64,000 bases of DNA, from assembly GCF_038561965.1 (NCBI RefSeq), contig NZ_CP139348.1, positions 186,001-250,000 on the forward strand, read 5' to 3'. Origin of the DNA: Stutzerimonas stutzeri. Its GTDB lineage: Bacteria; Pseudomonadota; Gammaproteobacteria; Pseudomonadales; Pseudomonadaceae. The notes beneath the pieces are model-generated. The model ran no database searches, was not told where the DNA came from, and saw nothing but the letters and a program-made list of their open reading frames with translations. Below are positions 22,979 to 31,459 of this stretch, one piece after another. The first letter of the stretch is position 1. Each line of letters starts with the position of its first letter. Both the position numbers and the translations under genes were made by a program.

Positions 22979-24895
22979 ATGCCCTTCAATGCGCTGCTAA
23001 TCCTGTGCTTCATGCTCCTGCTCGGTGCTACGCCGGGACGAGCTGCGGCCGAAAACGATGCGCTGATAGACAGTCGAAACGCCCCGGGGCTGCTAGTTGG
23101 CCAGCCGCAGTTTGCGCTTGGCCGACTCGACGCCAATTTTGACCAGGCGCGCATGGACTGGGGCTGGCAGCCAATGCGTGTGCCTAATCTTGGCCGACCG
23201 CCTGCAGGCGCATGGATGCGATTCTCAGTGCATAACCACCACGCAAGCACGACCAATTGGCATCTGGTGCTCAAGTGGCCAGTACTCGACCGGGTGACGG
23301 CGCGGGTCTACTACCCTCTGCAGAACCGATGGAGCGAGCCGATGGTCGCTGGCGATACGCTTCCAGTCAGCCAGCGGCCGGTGATTGATCATAATCTGGT
23401 GTTTCCGCTGAGCCTGCAGCCCGGCGAGCAGGCAATGGTCTATCTGCAATTGCAGGCCAGCGAACTGATGGTGCTGCCGATGGAGCTGGTCGACGAAGCA
23501 GGCTTTATCGAAGGCAAAGTCCTCGATACCGCACTGTTCAGCCTGTTCTTTGGCGGCATGATAGTTATCGTGCTGTATAACTTGAGTCTGATGCTGTTTA
23601 CGCGTGATCTCAGTTATCTGCTGTACGTGTTCTACCTGCTCAGCGCGATGTTTTACATAGCGACCATGAGCGGCTTTGGCCAGCTGGTGTTGTGGCCCAG
23701 TGCACCGCCGTTCTCGGCGCGCTTCTACACGCTGTCAGCCACCCTGTGTTTCCTCACACCTCTTCTGTTCGTCGTGCGGTTTTTGCAGATTCGCCAGTAC
23801 GGCGGCTGGGTCTGGCACATCACTCGGGTGTTGGGCTGTTACTGGGTCATGGTCTTGTTGGCAGTGCTGTTGGTTCCAACACAAGCGCACTGGCTTTTTA
23901 TGGAATACGTCGCGCTGCCCTATTGCCTGATAAGCCTGGCTGTGACGCTTACGCTCTGGGCCCGTGGCAATGTTTCGGCGCGGTTGTTCAGCATTGCGTG
24001 GATAGCGCTGCTGGGGTTTACCGTCATCCACCTCCTGGCCCTATGGGGCTACATGCCGCTTAATCGGCTGACACTCCATGGGCAGCTGATAGGGATGTTC
24101 ATCGAGTTTGTGCTGCTGTCCATGGCGCTCGCCGAACGAATCAACCTTGAGCGCAACCAGCGCATCGGTGCCCAGCAGTTAGCGCTGGAGACCTCGCGCA
24201 GCCTGGCCGCTGAGCGCGAGCAGCATCTCCAAGCCAAGCAGCAGGCGCTGCTAATTCAGCAGCGAGCCAACGAAGAACTGGAAACTCGGGTTGTGGCGCG
24301 TACGAGGGCACTCGAGGAGGTCCGCCACGGCTTGGAGTTGGCAAATGCTGAACTGCTTCGCTTGAGTTCCACCGACCCTCTGACACAGCTTGCCAATCGC
24401 CGGCAGTTCGATCAGCTACTCGAAGATGAAGTCCATCGTGGACGCCGTAGCGGCACGGCGGTGACCGTGCTACTGGGCGACATCGATTACTTCAAGCGCG
24501 TCAACGACACCTACGGCCACCCGTTTGGCGACGAATGTCTGCGCCGGGTCGCCGCGGTACTCAAGCAGCATTGCCAGCGAGCCGGCGATGTCGCGGCGCG
24601 TTATGGCGGTGAAGAGTTCGTCATCACGCTGCCGGCGACCAATGGCCCGCAGGCAGCACTGCTGGCCGAGCGGATGAGGCAGGACGTAGAAGACCTTGAG
24701 CTCGAATGCGATGGTCAGCGCGTCACCTTGACGATCAGCTTTGGCGTGGCGACGCTCGACCCGAGCGCTACGGTAACGCCGCTGGAACTGCTGAGCGCCG
24801 CTGACGATGCGCTCTATGAGGCCAAGCGACGCGGCCGTAACTGCATCGTTGAGGCCAGCAGTCTGCTTTCCGATGGCTCATTCCGATCCGCCTGA
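22979..24895 (+). CDS. 7TMR-DISM sensor diguanylate cyclase (second of a tandem pair)
   Basis: This 638-residue protein repeats the architecture of the upstream gene: periplasmic DISMED2 domain (WMRFSVHNHHAS, NWHLVLKWPVLDRV), seven membrane segments, coiled coil and GGDEF domain. GGEEF again falls at residues 543-547 with RAGD five residues before, so the two proteins are aligned almost without gaps. It should be an active, product-inhibited diguanylate cyclase. Divergence is greatest in the signal peptide, in parts of the periplasmic domain and at the extreme C terminus, consistent with different ligands. GAGAAATCG precedes the ATG at 22979. The 209-base gap from the first gene includes an AT-rich stretch at about 22860-22890, so it may have its own promoter. 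Confidence 0.92.
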   Translation: MPFNALLILCFMLLLGATPGRAAAENDALIDSRNAPGLLVGQPQFALGRLDANFDQARMDWGWQPMRVPNLGRPPAGAWMRFSVHNHHASTTNWHLVLKWPVLDRVTARVYYPLQNRWSEPMVAGDTLPVSQRPVIDHNLVFPLSLQPGEQAMVYLQLQASELMVLPMELVDEAGFIEGKVLDTALFSLFFGGMIVIVLYNLSLMLFTRDLSYLLYVFYLLSAMFYIATMSGFGQLVLWPSAPPFSARFYTLSATLCFLTPLLFVVRFLQIRQYGGWVWHITRVLGCYWVMVLLAVLLVPTQAHWLFMEYVALPYCLISLAVTLTLWARGNVSARLFSIAWIALLGFTVIHLLALWGYMPLNRLTLHGQLIGMFIEFVLLSMALAERINLERNQRIGAQQLALETSRSLAAEREQHLQAKQQALLIQQRANEELETRVVARTRALEEVRHGLELANAELLRLSSTDPLTQLANRRQFDQLLEDEVHRGRRSGTAVTVLLGDIDYFKRVNDTYGHPFGDECLRRVAAVLKQHCQRAGDVAARYGGEEFVITLPATNGPQAALLAERMRQDVEDLELECDGQRVTLTISFGVATLDPSATVTPLELLSAADDALYEAKRRGRNCIVEASSLLSDGSFRSA

Positions 24896-24904
24896 AACCA
24901 ATAT

Positions 24905-26305
24905 TCATTCCTCGGGCGGGATAAAGCTGACCCGCACCAGCAGACCGCCGAGTTCGCCTTGATCCAGGCTGATACTGGCGCGGTGGGCGCGGACGATTTC
25001 GCCGACGATGGCCAATCCCAGCCCGGCGCCATGCCCGCCGGTGTCGCGGCGGTAGAAACGGGCGAAGACGCGGTCATGCTCGGCGGCGGGAATGCCGGGG
25101 CCGTCGTCCTCGACCTCCAGCACGGCGCCGTCGAGCACCCGCAGCACCACGTTGCCGCCATTCAGCGTATGCGCCAGGGCGTTGTCCAGCAGGTTGCTCA
25201 GCAGCTCGCTGATCAGCGTCGGCTCGCCGTCGATCCACACCGGCGCCTCCGCTTCGAGGGCCAGGGCAACGCCACGCTTGTGTGCCAATGCCGCCATTGC
25301 CAGCCCGAGTTCGCGGGCCAGTTGCGACAGGTCCAGACGTTGCGCGCCGCCCTCGGCAATGGATTGCGCACCGCTTTCGATACGCGCCAGCGAGAGCAGC
25401 TGGTTGGCCAGATGGATGACCTTGTCGGTGCTCTGCCCGGCGTCTTCCAGCGTGCTGCGCCAGGTCGCCGGTTCCGCTTCGCGCAGGCCCAGTTCGATTC
25501 GTGCTTTCAGCGCTGCCAGCGGTGTGCGTAATTCGTGAGAAGCATCGGCGATAAAGCGTGCCTGGCGCTCGAACTGTCCGCGCAGACGCTCGGTGAACTG
25601 GTTGAGCGCGGCCACCAATGGCCTCAGTTCGCGTTGCACGTTGACCAGCGGCAGCGGCCGGAGATCGTCTGGCGCACGTTCCTGCACCGCCTCGCTAAGC
25701 CTGCCCAGCGGCCGCAACGCGGCGCTGACCGCCAGCCATACCAGCACCAGTGCGGCAATCGCCAGCAGGCCGACACGCCACAGCGTATCGGTAAGCAGGC
25801 CACGCGCCATGCGCTCGCGGGCGCCGAGGGTCTCGGCCACACGTATTTCGGCGATGCCGTTGACTTCGGGTTCGCTGACTGGCTGCAGCAGGCTGACCAG
25901 ACGCACGCCCTGGCCCTGGAACTCGCCGTCGTAGAAGCGCGCCAGTGCCGGGTAATCATCGGTGCGCGGCGTGTCGGCGCTCGGTGCCGGCAGGTGCTCG
26001 TAGCCGCTGACCAGGCGCCCTTCGATATCCAGCACCTGATAGTAGATGCGCCCGGCACTGTCGTAGGCGAAGGTGTCCAGCGCCACGTAGGGGACGTTCG
26101 CACGTAGCGCGCCTTCATGGGTGACCAGACCATCGGCGATGGCCCTGGCCGAGGCGAGTAGCGTGCGGTCGTAGGCGGTGTCGGCAGCGGCGCGGCCGTT
26201 CCAGTAGGCACTCCAGCCACCGAACAGCAACAGCAACGCGAGCAGGACAGCCAGCCGGCGCAGCAGTCGGGCGCGCAGGCTGCCCGCGAGTGCCGGCTCA
26301 GCCAT
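24905..26305 (-). CDS. tctE: Sensor histidine kinase TctE
   Basis: TctE senses tricarboxylates and phosphorylates TctD. The 466-residue protein has an N-terminal membrane segment (RRLAVLLALLLLFGGW), a periplasmic sensor region, a second segment (LLAIAALVLVWLAV), HAMP, HisKA with H257 in ADASHELRTPLAAL, and HATPase motifs (NLLDNALAHT, VEDDGPGIPA, GAGLGLAIV). The start ATG at 26305 overlaps the tctD stop by eight bases, showing translational coupling. The convergent DISM cyclase gene ends nine bases from its stop. The substrate call rests on the adjacent tctCBA and opdH-type genes. Confidence 0.92.
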   Translation of the reverse strand: MAEPALAGSLRARLLRRLAVLLALLLLFGGWSAYWNGRAAADTAYDRTLLASARAIADGLVTHEGALRANVPYVALDTFAYDSAGRIYYQVLDIEGRLVSGYEHLPAPSADTPRTDDYPALARFYDGEFQGQGVRLVSLLQPVSEPEVNGIAEIRVAETLGARERMARGLLTDTLWRVGLLAIAALVLVWLAVSAALRPLGRLSEAVQERAPDDLRPLPLVNVQRELRPLVAALNQFTERLRGQFERQARFIADASHELRTPLAALKARIELGLREAEPATWRSTLEDAGQSTDKVIHLANQLLSLARIESGAQSIAEGGAQRLDLSQLARELGLAMAALAHKRGVALALEAEAPVWIDGEPTLISELLSNLLDNALAHTLNGGNVVLRVLDGAVLEVEDDGPGIPAAEHDRVFARFYRRDTGGHGAGLGLAIVGEIVRAHRASISLDQGELGGLLVRVSFIPPEE

Positions 26306-26969
26306 CGAGTGCCTCAAGCAGATAACCCAGACCGCGGAAGGTGACGATGCGCACCGGTTGGCCTTCGAGCTTTTTGCGCAGGCGGTGGATGTAGATTTCG
26401 ATGGCATCGGCGCTGGCATCCTCGTCCAGGCCGAATACCTGGGCAGCCAGCTGGTCCTTGCTCATCACGCGGCCGGGGCGGGCAATCAGCGCCTCGAGCA
26501 CGCCTTGCTCGCGGGAGGTCAGCGTCAGGGGTTCATCGGCCAGGGCGAAGCGCCGGGCATCCAGATCGTAGACCAGCACCCCGCAGCGCTGCTGTCGCTC
26601 GCCGCCACCGACGCTGCGCCGCAGCAGTGCCTTGACCCGCGCCTCCAGCTCGGACAGTTCGAACGGCTTGGCCAGGTAATCGTCGGCACCGAGATTGAGG
26701 CCGTGAACGCGGTCGCTGACTTCGCCGCGGGCGGTGAGCATCAGCACCGGCAGCGTCTTGCCGCGCTCGCGCAGACGAGCCAGCACCTGAAAGCCATCCA
26801 GCCGCGGCAGGCCCACATCCAGAATGGCTAATGCGTAATCCTCGCTGGCCAGCGCCAGATCGGCGGCGACGCCGTCCTGCAGCAGGTCGACGGTCCAACC
26901 GGCTGCACGCAATGCCTGCGCCACGCTCTCGGCCAGCTGGGGGTGGTCCTCGACCAGAAGAATTCGCAT
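26298..26969 (-). CDS. tctD: OmpR-family response regulator TctD
   Basis: The 223-residue regulator has a receiver domain with phosphoacceptor D51 (AILDVGLPRLDG), the switch residues LMLTARG and YLAKPFE, and a winged-helix DNA-binding domain ending IYIHRLRKKLEGQPVRIVTFRGLGYLL. It should activate the divergent opdH-tctCBA genes in response to citrate-type acids, as in other Pseudomonas. A candidate operator lies in the divergent gap at 27033-27061. Confidence 0.93.
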   Translation of the reverse strand: MRILLVEDHPQLAESVAQALRAAGWTVDLLQDGVAADLALASEDYALAILDVGLPRLDGFQVLARLRERGKTLPVLMLTARGEVSDRVHGLNLGADDYLAKPFELSELEARVKALLRRSVGGGERQQRCGVLVYDLDARRFALADEPLTLTSREQGVLEALIARPGRVMSKDQLAAQVFGLDEDASADAIEIYIHRLRKKLEGQPVRIVTFRGLGYLLEALDG

Positions 26970-27032
26970 TGCCTGTCCTCTGCGTTTGCGGCGGAGCGCC
27001 AGTGTAGCGGCAGAACTTTAACGTCGCTGCTG

Positions 27033-27061
27033 GCTTTCACTGCTGAAAGGCTGGTGAAAGC
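27033..27061. promoter_or_regulatory. Candidate TctD operator
   Basis: Perfect 8-base inverted repeats GCTTTCAC (27033-27040) and GTGAAAGC (27054-27061) flank a 13-base spacer that itself contains CTGAAAG. It lies midway between the divergent tctD and opdH starts. Confidence 0.45.
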
Positions 27062-27124
27062 TTGACGGCCTAGGATCGCTCGCAGGTGGCTCGAACCACC
27101 CCGCGCGGCGCACGTCGCCGTCAC

Positions 27125-27135
27125 AACAAAAACAA
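27125..27135 (+). promoter_or_regulatory. Hfq/Crc-type A-rich motif at the opdH ribosome binding site
   Basis: AACAAAAACAA fits the AAN-repeat target of the Hfq-Crc catabolite repression complex in Pseudomonas and ends 5 bases before GGAG (27140-27143). Binding there would block translation of opdH when preferred carbon sources are present. Confidence 0.55.
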
Positions 27136-27151
27136 TAGTGGAGATACCCCG

Positions 27152-28414
27152 ATGCTGACTGCTGTCAGACGCTCACCCGCTCCTGCACGTCTCGCTCTCG
27201 CCGTTGCCGCCGCCTCGCTTGCACCGCTGGCCCAGGCTGCCTTCATCGAAGACAGTAGCGCGACCCTGCAGACCCAGAACATCTACCTGAACCGTGATTT
27301 TCGCGAAGGCACCGGCCAATCCAAGCGTGAAGAGTGGACTCAGGGCTTCATCCTCGATGTGCAGTCCGGCTTCACCGAAGGCACGGTCGGCGTCGGCCTC
27401 GATGCCATGGGCATGCTTGGCATCAAGCTCGACTCCGGTGGCGGCCGCACCGGCACCGACCTCTTGCCGGTACACGACGACGGCAGCACGCCGGATGAGT
27501 TCAGCCGCCTGGGCCTGACTGCCAAGGCGAAAATCGCTGAAACCGAGTTGCGCTACGGCTCGCACATTTCCGAGATGCCGGTGGTCAAGGCCAGCGACAG
27601 CCGCACATTGCCGCAGGTGTTCGAAGGCGGCACAGCGACCTCCAAGGACATCGAAGGCCTGACGCTGATCGGCGGTCGCCTGGACAAGGTCATCGACCGC
27701 GCCTCGACCAACTCTCAGGACCTGCAGCTGAACAACAAGAATAGCCGCTTCGCCAGCGCCGCCGAGGCCGATCACCTGACCTTCGCTGGCGCCGAATACG
27801 TCTTCAACAAGAACCTCACCGGGCGTTATTACTTCGGCGAGCTGGATGACGTGTACCGCCAGCACTTCTTCGGCCTGCTGGCGGTCAAGCCGCTGACCGA
27901 CAACTCCGCGCTGAGCGCCGATCTGCGTGTGATGTTCAGCGATGACACCGGCGCGGCGAATGCCGGCAAGATCGACAACCAGGCCTGGAACGGCATGCTC
28001 GGCTACAGCCTGGGCGGGCATAAGGTCAGCCTCGGCTACCAACAGATGCGCGGCGATACCGGCTATGCCTACCTCGATGGCAGCGATCCGTTCCTGGTCA
28101 ACTTTGTGCAGATCAACGACTTCGCCAACGCCGACGAGCGCTCCTGGCAGGCCCGTTACGACTACAACTTTGCCGCCATGGGCATTCCCGGACTGACCTT
28201 CCTGACCCGTTACATCTCCGGCGACAACGCCGAGTACTCAGGCGGTAGCAACGGCAGCGAGTGGGAGCGCGACATCGAGCTGAAATACGTGGTGCAGAGC
28301 GGTCCGCTGAAGAACGTCGCGGTCCGCATGCGCAATGCGATGTTCCGCTCCGATTTCGCCCGTGATGCCGACGAGAACCGTCTGATCGTCAGCTACAGCC
28401 TGCCGATCTGGTAA
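27152..28414 (+). CDS. opdH: OprD-family outer-membrane porin, OpdH-like (tricarboxylate channel)
   Basis: The 420-residue precursor has a signal peptide ending near LAPLAQA and the hallmark OprD-family beginning AAFIEDSSATLQTQNIYLNR. The rest is rich in alternating beta strands expected of an 18-strand barrel and ends in the periplasm-facing strand RLIVSYSLPIW with a C-terminal aromatic residue. OpdH in P. aeruginosa mediates uptake of cis-aconitate and related acids. Its position between divergent tctDE and the tctCBA genes supports this. The ATG at 27152 follows GGAG at 8 bases; the A-rich motif before it suggests catabolite repression. Confidence 0.9.
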   Translation: MLTAVRRSPAPARLALAVAAASLAPLAQAAFIEDSSATLQTQNIYLNRDFREGTGQSKREEWTQGFILDVQSGFTEGTVGVGLDAMGMLGIKLDSGGGRTGTDLLPVHDDGSTPDEFSRLGLTAKAKIAETELRYGSHISEMPVVKASDSRTLPQVFEGGTATSKDIEGLTLIGGRLDKVIDRASTNSQDLQLNNKNSRFASAAEADHLTFAGAEYVFNKNLTGRYYFGELDDVYRQHFFGLLAVKPLTDNSALSADLRVMFSDDTGAANAGKIDNQAWNGMLGYSLGGHKVSLGYQQMRGDTGYAYLDGSDPFLVNFVQINDFANADERSWQARYDYNFAAMGIPGLTFLTRYISGDNAEYSGGSNGSEWERDIELKYVVQSGPLKNVAVRMRNAMFRSDFARDADENRLIVSYSLPIW

Positions 28415-28447
28415 ACCCGGCCCACAATAAGAACAGAGGACCTACCC

Positions 28448-29422
28448 ATGAAAACCAGAATCAGCCGTATCGCCCTGTTGTCGTCCTGCCTGCTGCTCTC
28501 GAGCCAGCTGCTGGCCGATCCCAAGCGCCCCGAATGCATCGCCCCGGCCAAGCCCGGTGGCGGTTTCGACCTGACCTGCAAGCTGGCGCAGAGCGGCCTG
28601 AAGGACAGCGGCCTGCTCAAGGCGCCGATGCGCGTCACCTACATGCCCGGCGGCGTCGGCGCGGTGGCCTACAACGCCGTGGTCGCCCAGCGTGCGGCGG
28701 ATGCGGGCACCATCACCGCCTTCTCCAGCGGCTCGCTGCTCAACCTCGCCCAGGGCAAGTTCGGTCGTTATGACGAAACGGCCGTGCGCTGGCTGGCCGC
28801 GGTCGGCACCGACTATGGCGCCATCTCGGTGCGTGCCGATGCGCCTTACCAGAACCTCGACGAGCTGATCGCCGCGGTGAAGAAGGACCCGGGCAGCGTG
28901 GTATTCGGCGCTGGCGCCACCATCGGCGGCCAGGACTGGATGCAGACCGCACTGATCGCCCGCGCTGCTGGCGTCGACCCGCAGAAGCTGCGTTACGTCG
29001 CCTTCGAAGGCGGCGGCGAAACGCTCACCGCCATGCTCGGCGGTCACGTGCAGGTGACTTCCAGCGGCCTCGGCGAAGTCACCCCGCAGCTCGACGCCGG
29101 CAAGATCCGCATCCTCGCCGTGCTCTCCGACGAGCGCCTGCCCGGCAAGCTGAACGGCATCCCAACCGCCAGAGAGCAGGGCTACGACATCAGCTGGCCG
29201 GTGATCCGCGGCTTCTACATGGGCCCGGAAGTCTCCGATGATGACTTCAACTGGTGGAAGACCCAGTTCGACACCCTGCTCGGCGACGAGGACTTCGCCA
29301 AGCTGCGCGAACAACGCGACCTGTTTCCGCTGTCGATGACCGGCGATGAGCTGAAAGCCTTCGTCGAGAAGCAGGTGCAGGACTACAAGGCACTGGCCGG
29401 CGAGTTCGGTCTGGTCAAGTAA
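28448..29422 (+). CDS. tctC: Tripartite tricarboxylate transporter solute-binding protein TctC
   Basis: TctC is the periplasmic binding component of the TTT system. The 324-residue precursor has a signal peptide (MKTRISRIALLSSCLLLSSQ, cleavage after LLA near residue 22) and the family motifs CIAPAKPGGGFDLTC, MPGGVGAVAYN, GGGETLTAMLGGHV and PTAREQGYDISWPV. It lies 33 bases after opdH and 76 bases before tctB on the same strand, consistent with one operon. Confidence 0.95.
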   Translation: MKTRISRIALLSSCLLLSSQLLADPKRPECIAPAKPGGGFDLTCKLAQSGLKDSGLLKAPMRVTYMPGGVGAVAYNAVVAQRAADAGTITAFSSGSLLNLAQGKFGRYDETAVRWLAAVGTDYGAISVRADAPYQNLDELIAAVKKDPGSVVFGAGATIGGQDWMQTALIARAAGVDPQKLRYVAFEGGGETLTAMLGGHVQVTSSGLGEVTPQLDAGKIRILAVLSDERLPGKLNGIPTAREQGYDISWPVIRGFYMGPEVSDDDFNWWKTQFDTLLGDEDFAKLREQRDLFPLSMTGDELKAFVEKQVQDYKALAGEFGLVK

Positions 29423-29498
29423 CGCGAACCGGCCCGCGCCCGCGGGTCGTACGGCTGGCCCGGCATGCGCTGGGCCGTCGAACCTGAGGTATCCCGTC

Positions 29499-29942
29499 AT
29501 GTACGTACGTGTCTTCGCCGCGGTGTGGCTGCTCGCCTGCGCCGGCCTCGCCCTGCTCGCATGGAGCTTCGAGGCACCCTTCGCCTACGACCCGGTCGGG
29601 CCGCGCGCCTATCCGCTGCTGCTGCTGTTTTTGATGTTCTGCGGCGCGCTGTGGTTGCTGATCAAGCCGCACGGCGAGCCGACGCCGGCGTTCGACCGCA
29701 CAAAGGCCCAGCGGGCCGTGCTGTGCGTGCTGGTCCTGCTGGTCTACGCGCTGCTGTTCGAGATTCTCGGTTTCGTGATCAGCACCGCCTTGGCCGGTTT
29801 CGCCCTCGGCCTGCTGTTCAACGGTCGCCTGTGGCCCAGCCTGATCAGCGGTGCGCTGCTTGGTGTGCTGCTCTACGGGCTGTTCGATTACCTGCTGGAC
29901 GTGCCGCTGCCGCTTGGCCTGCTGCGTCTGCTGGAGAGCTGA
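29499..29942 (+). CDS. tctB: Tripartite tricarboxylate transporter small permease TctB
   Basis: The 147-residue inner-membrane protein has four predicted hydrophobic segments: VFAAVWLLACAGLALLAWSF at the start, YPLLLLFLMFCGALWLLI, LCVLVLLVYALLFEILGFV and the C-terminal LISGALLGVLLYGLFDYLL. That is the TctB pattern. Its stop (29940-29942) is one base from the tctA start, so the two permease genes are tightly linked. Confidence 0.93.
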   Translation: MYVRVFAAVWLLACAGLALLAWSFEAPFAYDPVGPRAYPLLLLFLMFCGALWLLIKPHGEPTPAFDRTKAQRAVLCVLVLLVYALLFEILGFVISTALAGFALGLLFNGRLWPSLISGALLGVLLYGLFDYLLDVPLPLGLLRLLES

Positions 29943-29943
29943 A

Positions 29944-31458
29944 ATGGAAACACTGAATTTCTTGATGCAGGGCTTCGACGTCGCCACCCGGCCGACCAAC
30001 CTGTTGGTGGCGCTGTTCGGTGCGTTCGTTGGCACCATCGTCGGCCTCCTGCCCGGCCTCGGCCCGATCAATGGCGTGGCGCTGCTGCTACCGCTGGCTT
30101 TTGCCCTTGGCCTGCCGCCGGAAACCGCGCTGATCCTGCTGGCCGCGGTGTACCTGGGCTGTGAATACGGCGGGCGCATCTCGGCGATCCTGCTCAACGT
30201 ACCGGGCGATGCTGCCGCGGTGATGACCACCCTCGACGGCTATCCGCTGGCGCGCCAGGGCAAGGCCGGTATCGCCCTGTCGCTGTCGGCGGTCAGCTCG
30301 TTCGTCGGTAGCATCATCGCCACCTGCGGCGTGGTGCTGTTCGCCCCGCTGTTGGCCAAGTGGGCGGTGGCCTTCGGCCCGGCCGAATACTTCGTGCTGA
30401 TGATCTTCGCCATCGCCTGCCTTGGCGGCATGGTCGGCGACAAGCCGCTGAAGACGCTGATGGCCGCGCTGATGGGCCTGGCGCTGGCTACCGTGGGCGT
30501 CGACTCGACGACCGGCGTGTATCGCTTCACCTTCGGCAGCGTCAGCCTGTCCGACGGCATCCAGTTCGTCATCGTGGTGATCGGTTTCTTCAGCGTCAGC
30601 GAGATCCTGCTGATGCTCGAGAAGACCCACAGCGGGCAGAAGGCGGTCAAGGCCAGCGGCCGGCTGCTGTTCAACTTCAAGGAGTTCTGCTTCACCTTCT
30701 GGACCATGGTGCGCAGTGCTGTCGCCGGCTTCGTCATCGGCACGCTGCCGGGCGCCGGGGCGACCATCGCCAGCGCCATGACCTACATGAGCGAGAAGCG
30801 CATGGCCGGCGACAAGGGCCGCTTCGGCGACGGCGACCTGCGCGGCCTGGCCGCGCCAGAGGCGGCCAATAACGCCTCGGCCTGCGGCTCGCTGATCCCC
30901 ATGCTGACCCTCGGCGTACCCGGCTCAGGCACCACGGCGGTGATGATCGGCGCGCTGACGCTGTACAACATCACCCCCGGCCCGCTGTTGTTCGAACAGC
31001 AGCCGGACGTGGTCTGGGGCCTGATCGCCTCGCTGTTCATCGGCAACGTGATCCTGCTGATCATGAACATCCCGCTGGTCGGCCTGTTCTCGCGCATGCT
31101 CAGCGTGCCGAACTGGGTGCTGGTACCGACGATCACGGTGATCAGCATGGTCGGCGTGTATTCGGTGCACAGCACGGTGTTCGACCTGGTGCTGATGGTC
31201 GGCCTCGGGGTGTTCGGCTACCTGCTGCGCAAGCTGGACTTCCCGCTCTCGGCGCTGATCCTCGGCTTCGTTCTCGGCGAAATGATGGAAGACAACCTGC
31301 GTCGCGCGCTGTCGATCTCCAATGGTGAGCTGGGCATCCTGTATGGCAGCCCGATTACCCTTGCGCTGTGGGCGCTGGCCGTAGCGATGCTGGCCATGCC
31401 GGGGCTGCGCTGGTACCTCAAGCGTCGTCGCAGCAACGCGCTCGAGGCACAGGCCTGA
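29944..31458 (+). CDS. tctA: Tripartite tricarboxylate transporter large permease TctA
   Basis: TctA forms the main transmembrane channel of the TTT system. The 504-residue protein has about twelve membrane segments and the conserved duplicated motifs GLLPGLGPINGVALLLP and, in the second half, GTLPGAGATIASAMTYM, plus YLGCEYGGRISAILLNVPGD. The ATG at 29944 directly follows the tctB stop; a longer frame starting inside tctB is not real. Uptake of citrate, or of related acids let in by OpdH, is the likely job. Confidence 0.95.
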   Translation: METLNFLMQGFDVATRPTNLLVALFGAFVGTIVGLLPGLGPINGVALLLPLAFALGLPPETALILLAAVYLGCEYGGRISAILLNVPGDAAAVMTTLDGYPLARQGKAGIALSLSAVSSFVGSIIATCGVVLFAPLLAKWAVAFGPAEYFVLMIFAIACLGGMVGDKPLKTLMAALMGLALATVGVDSTTGVYRFTFGSVSLSDGIQFVIVVIGFFSVSEILLMLEKTHSGQKAVKASGRLLFNFKEFCFTFWTMVRSAVAGFVIGTLPGAGATIASAMTYMSEKRMAGDKGRFGDGDLRGLAAPEAANNASACGSLIPMLTLGVPGSGTTAVMIGALTLYNITPGPLLFEQQPDVVWGLIASLFIGNVILLIMNIPLVGLFSRMLSVPNWVLVPTITVISMVGVYSVHSTVFDLVLMVGLGVFGYLLRKLDFPLSALILGFVLGEMMEDNLRRALSISNGELGILYGSPITLALWALAVAMLAMPGLRWYLKRRRSNALEAQA

Positions 31459-31459
31459 T

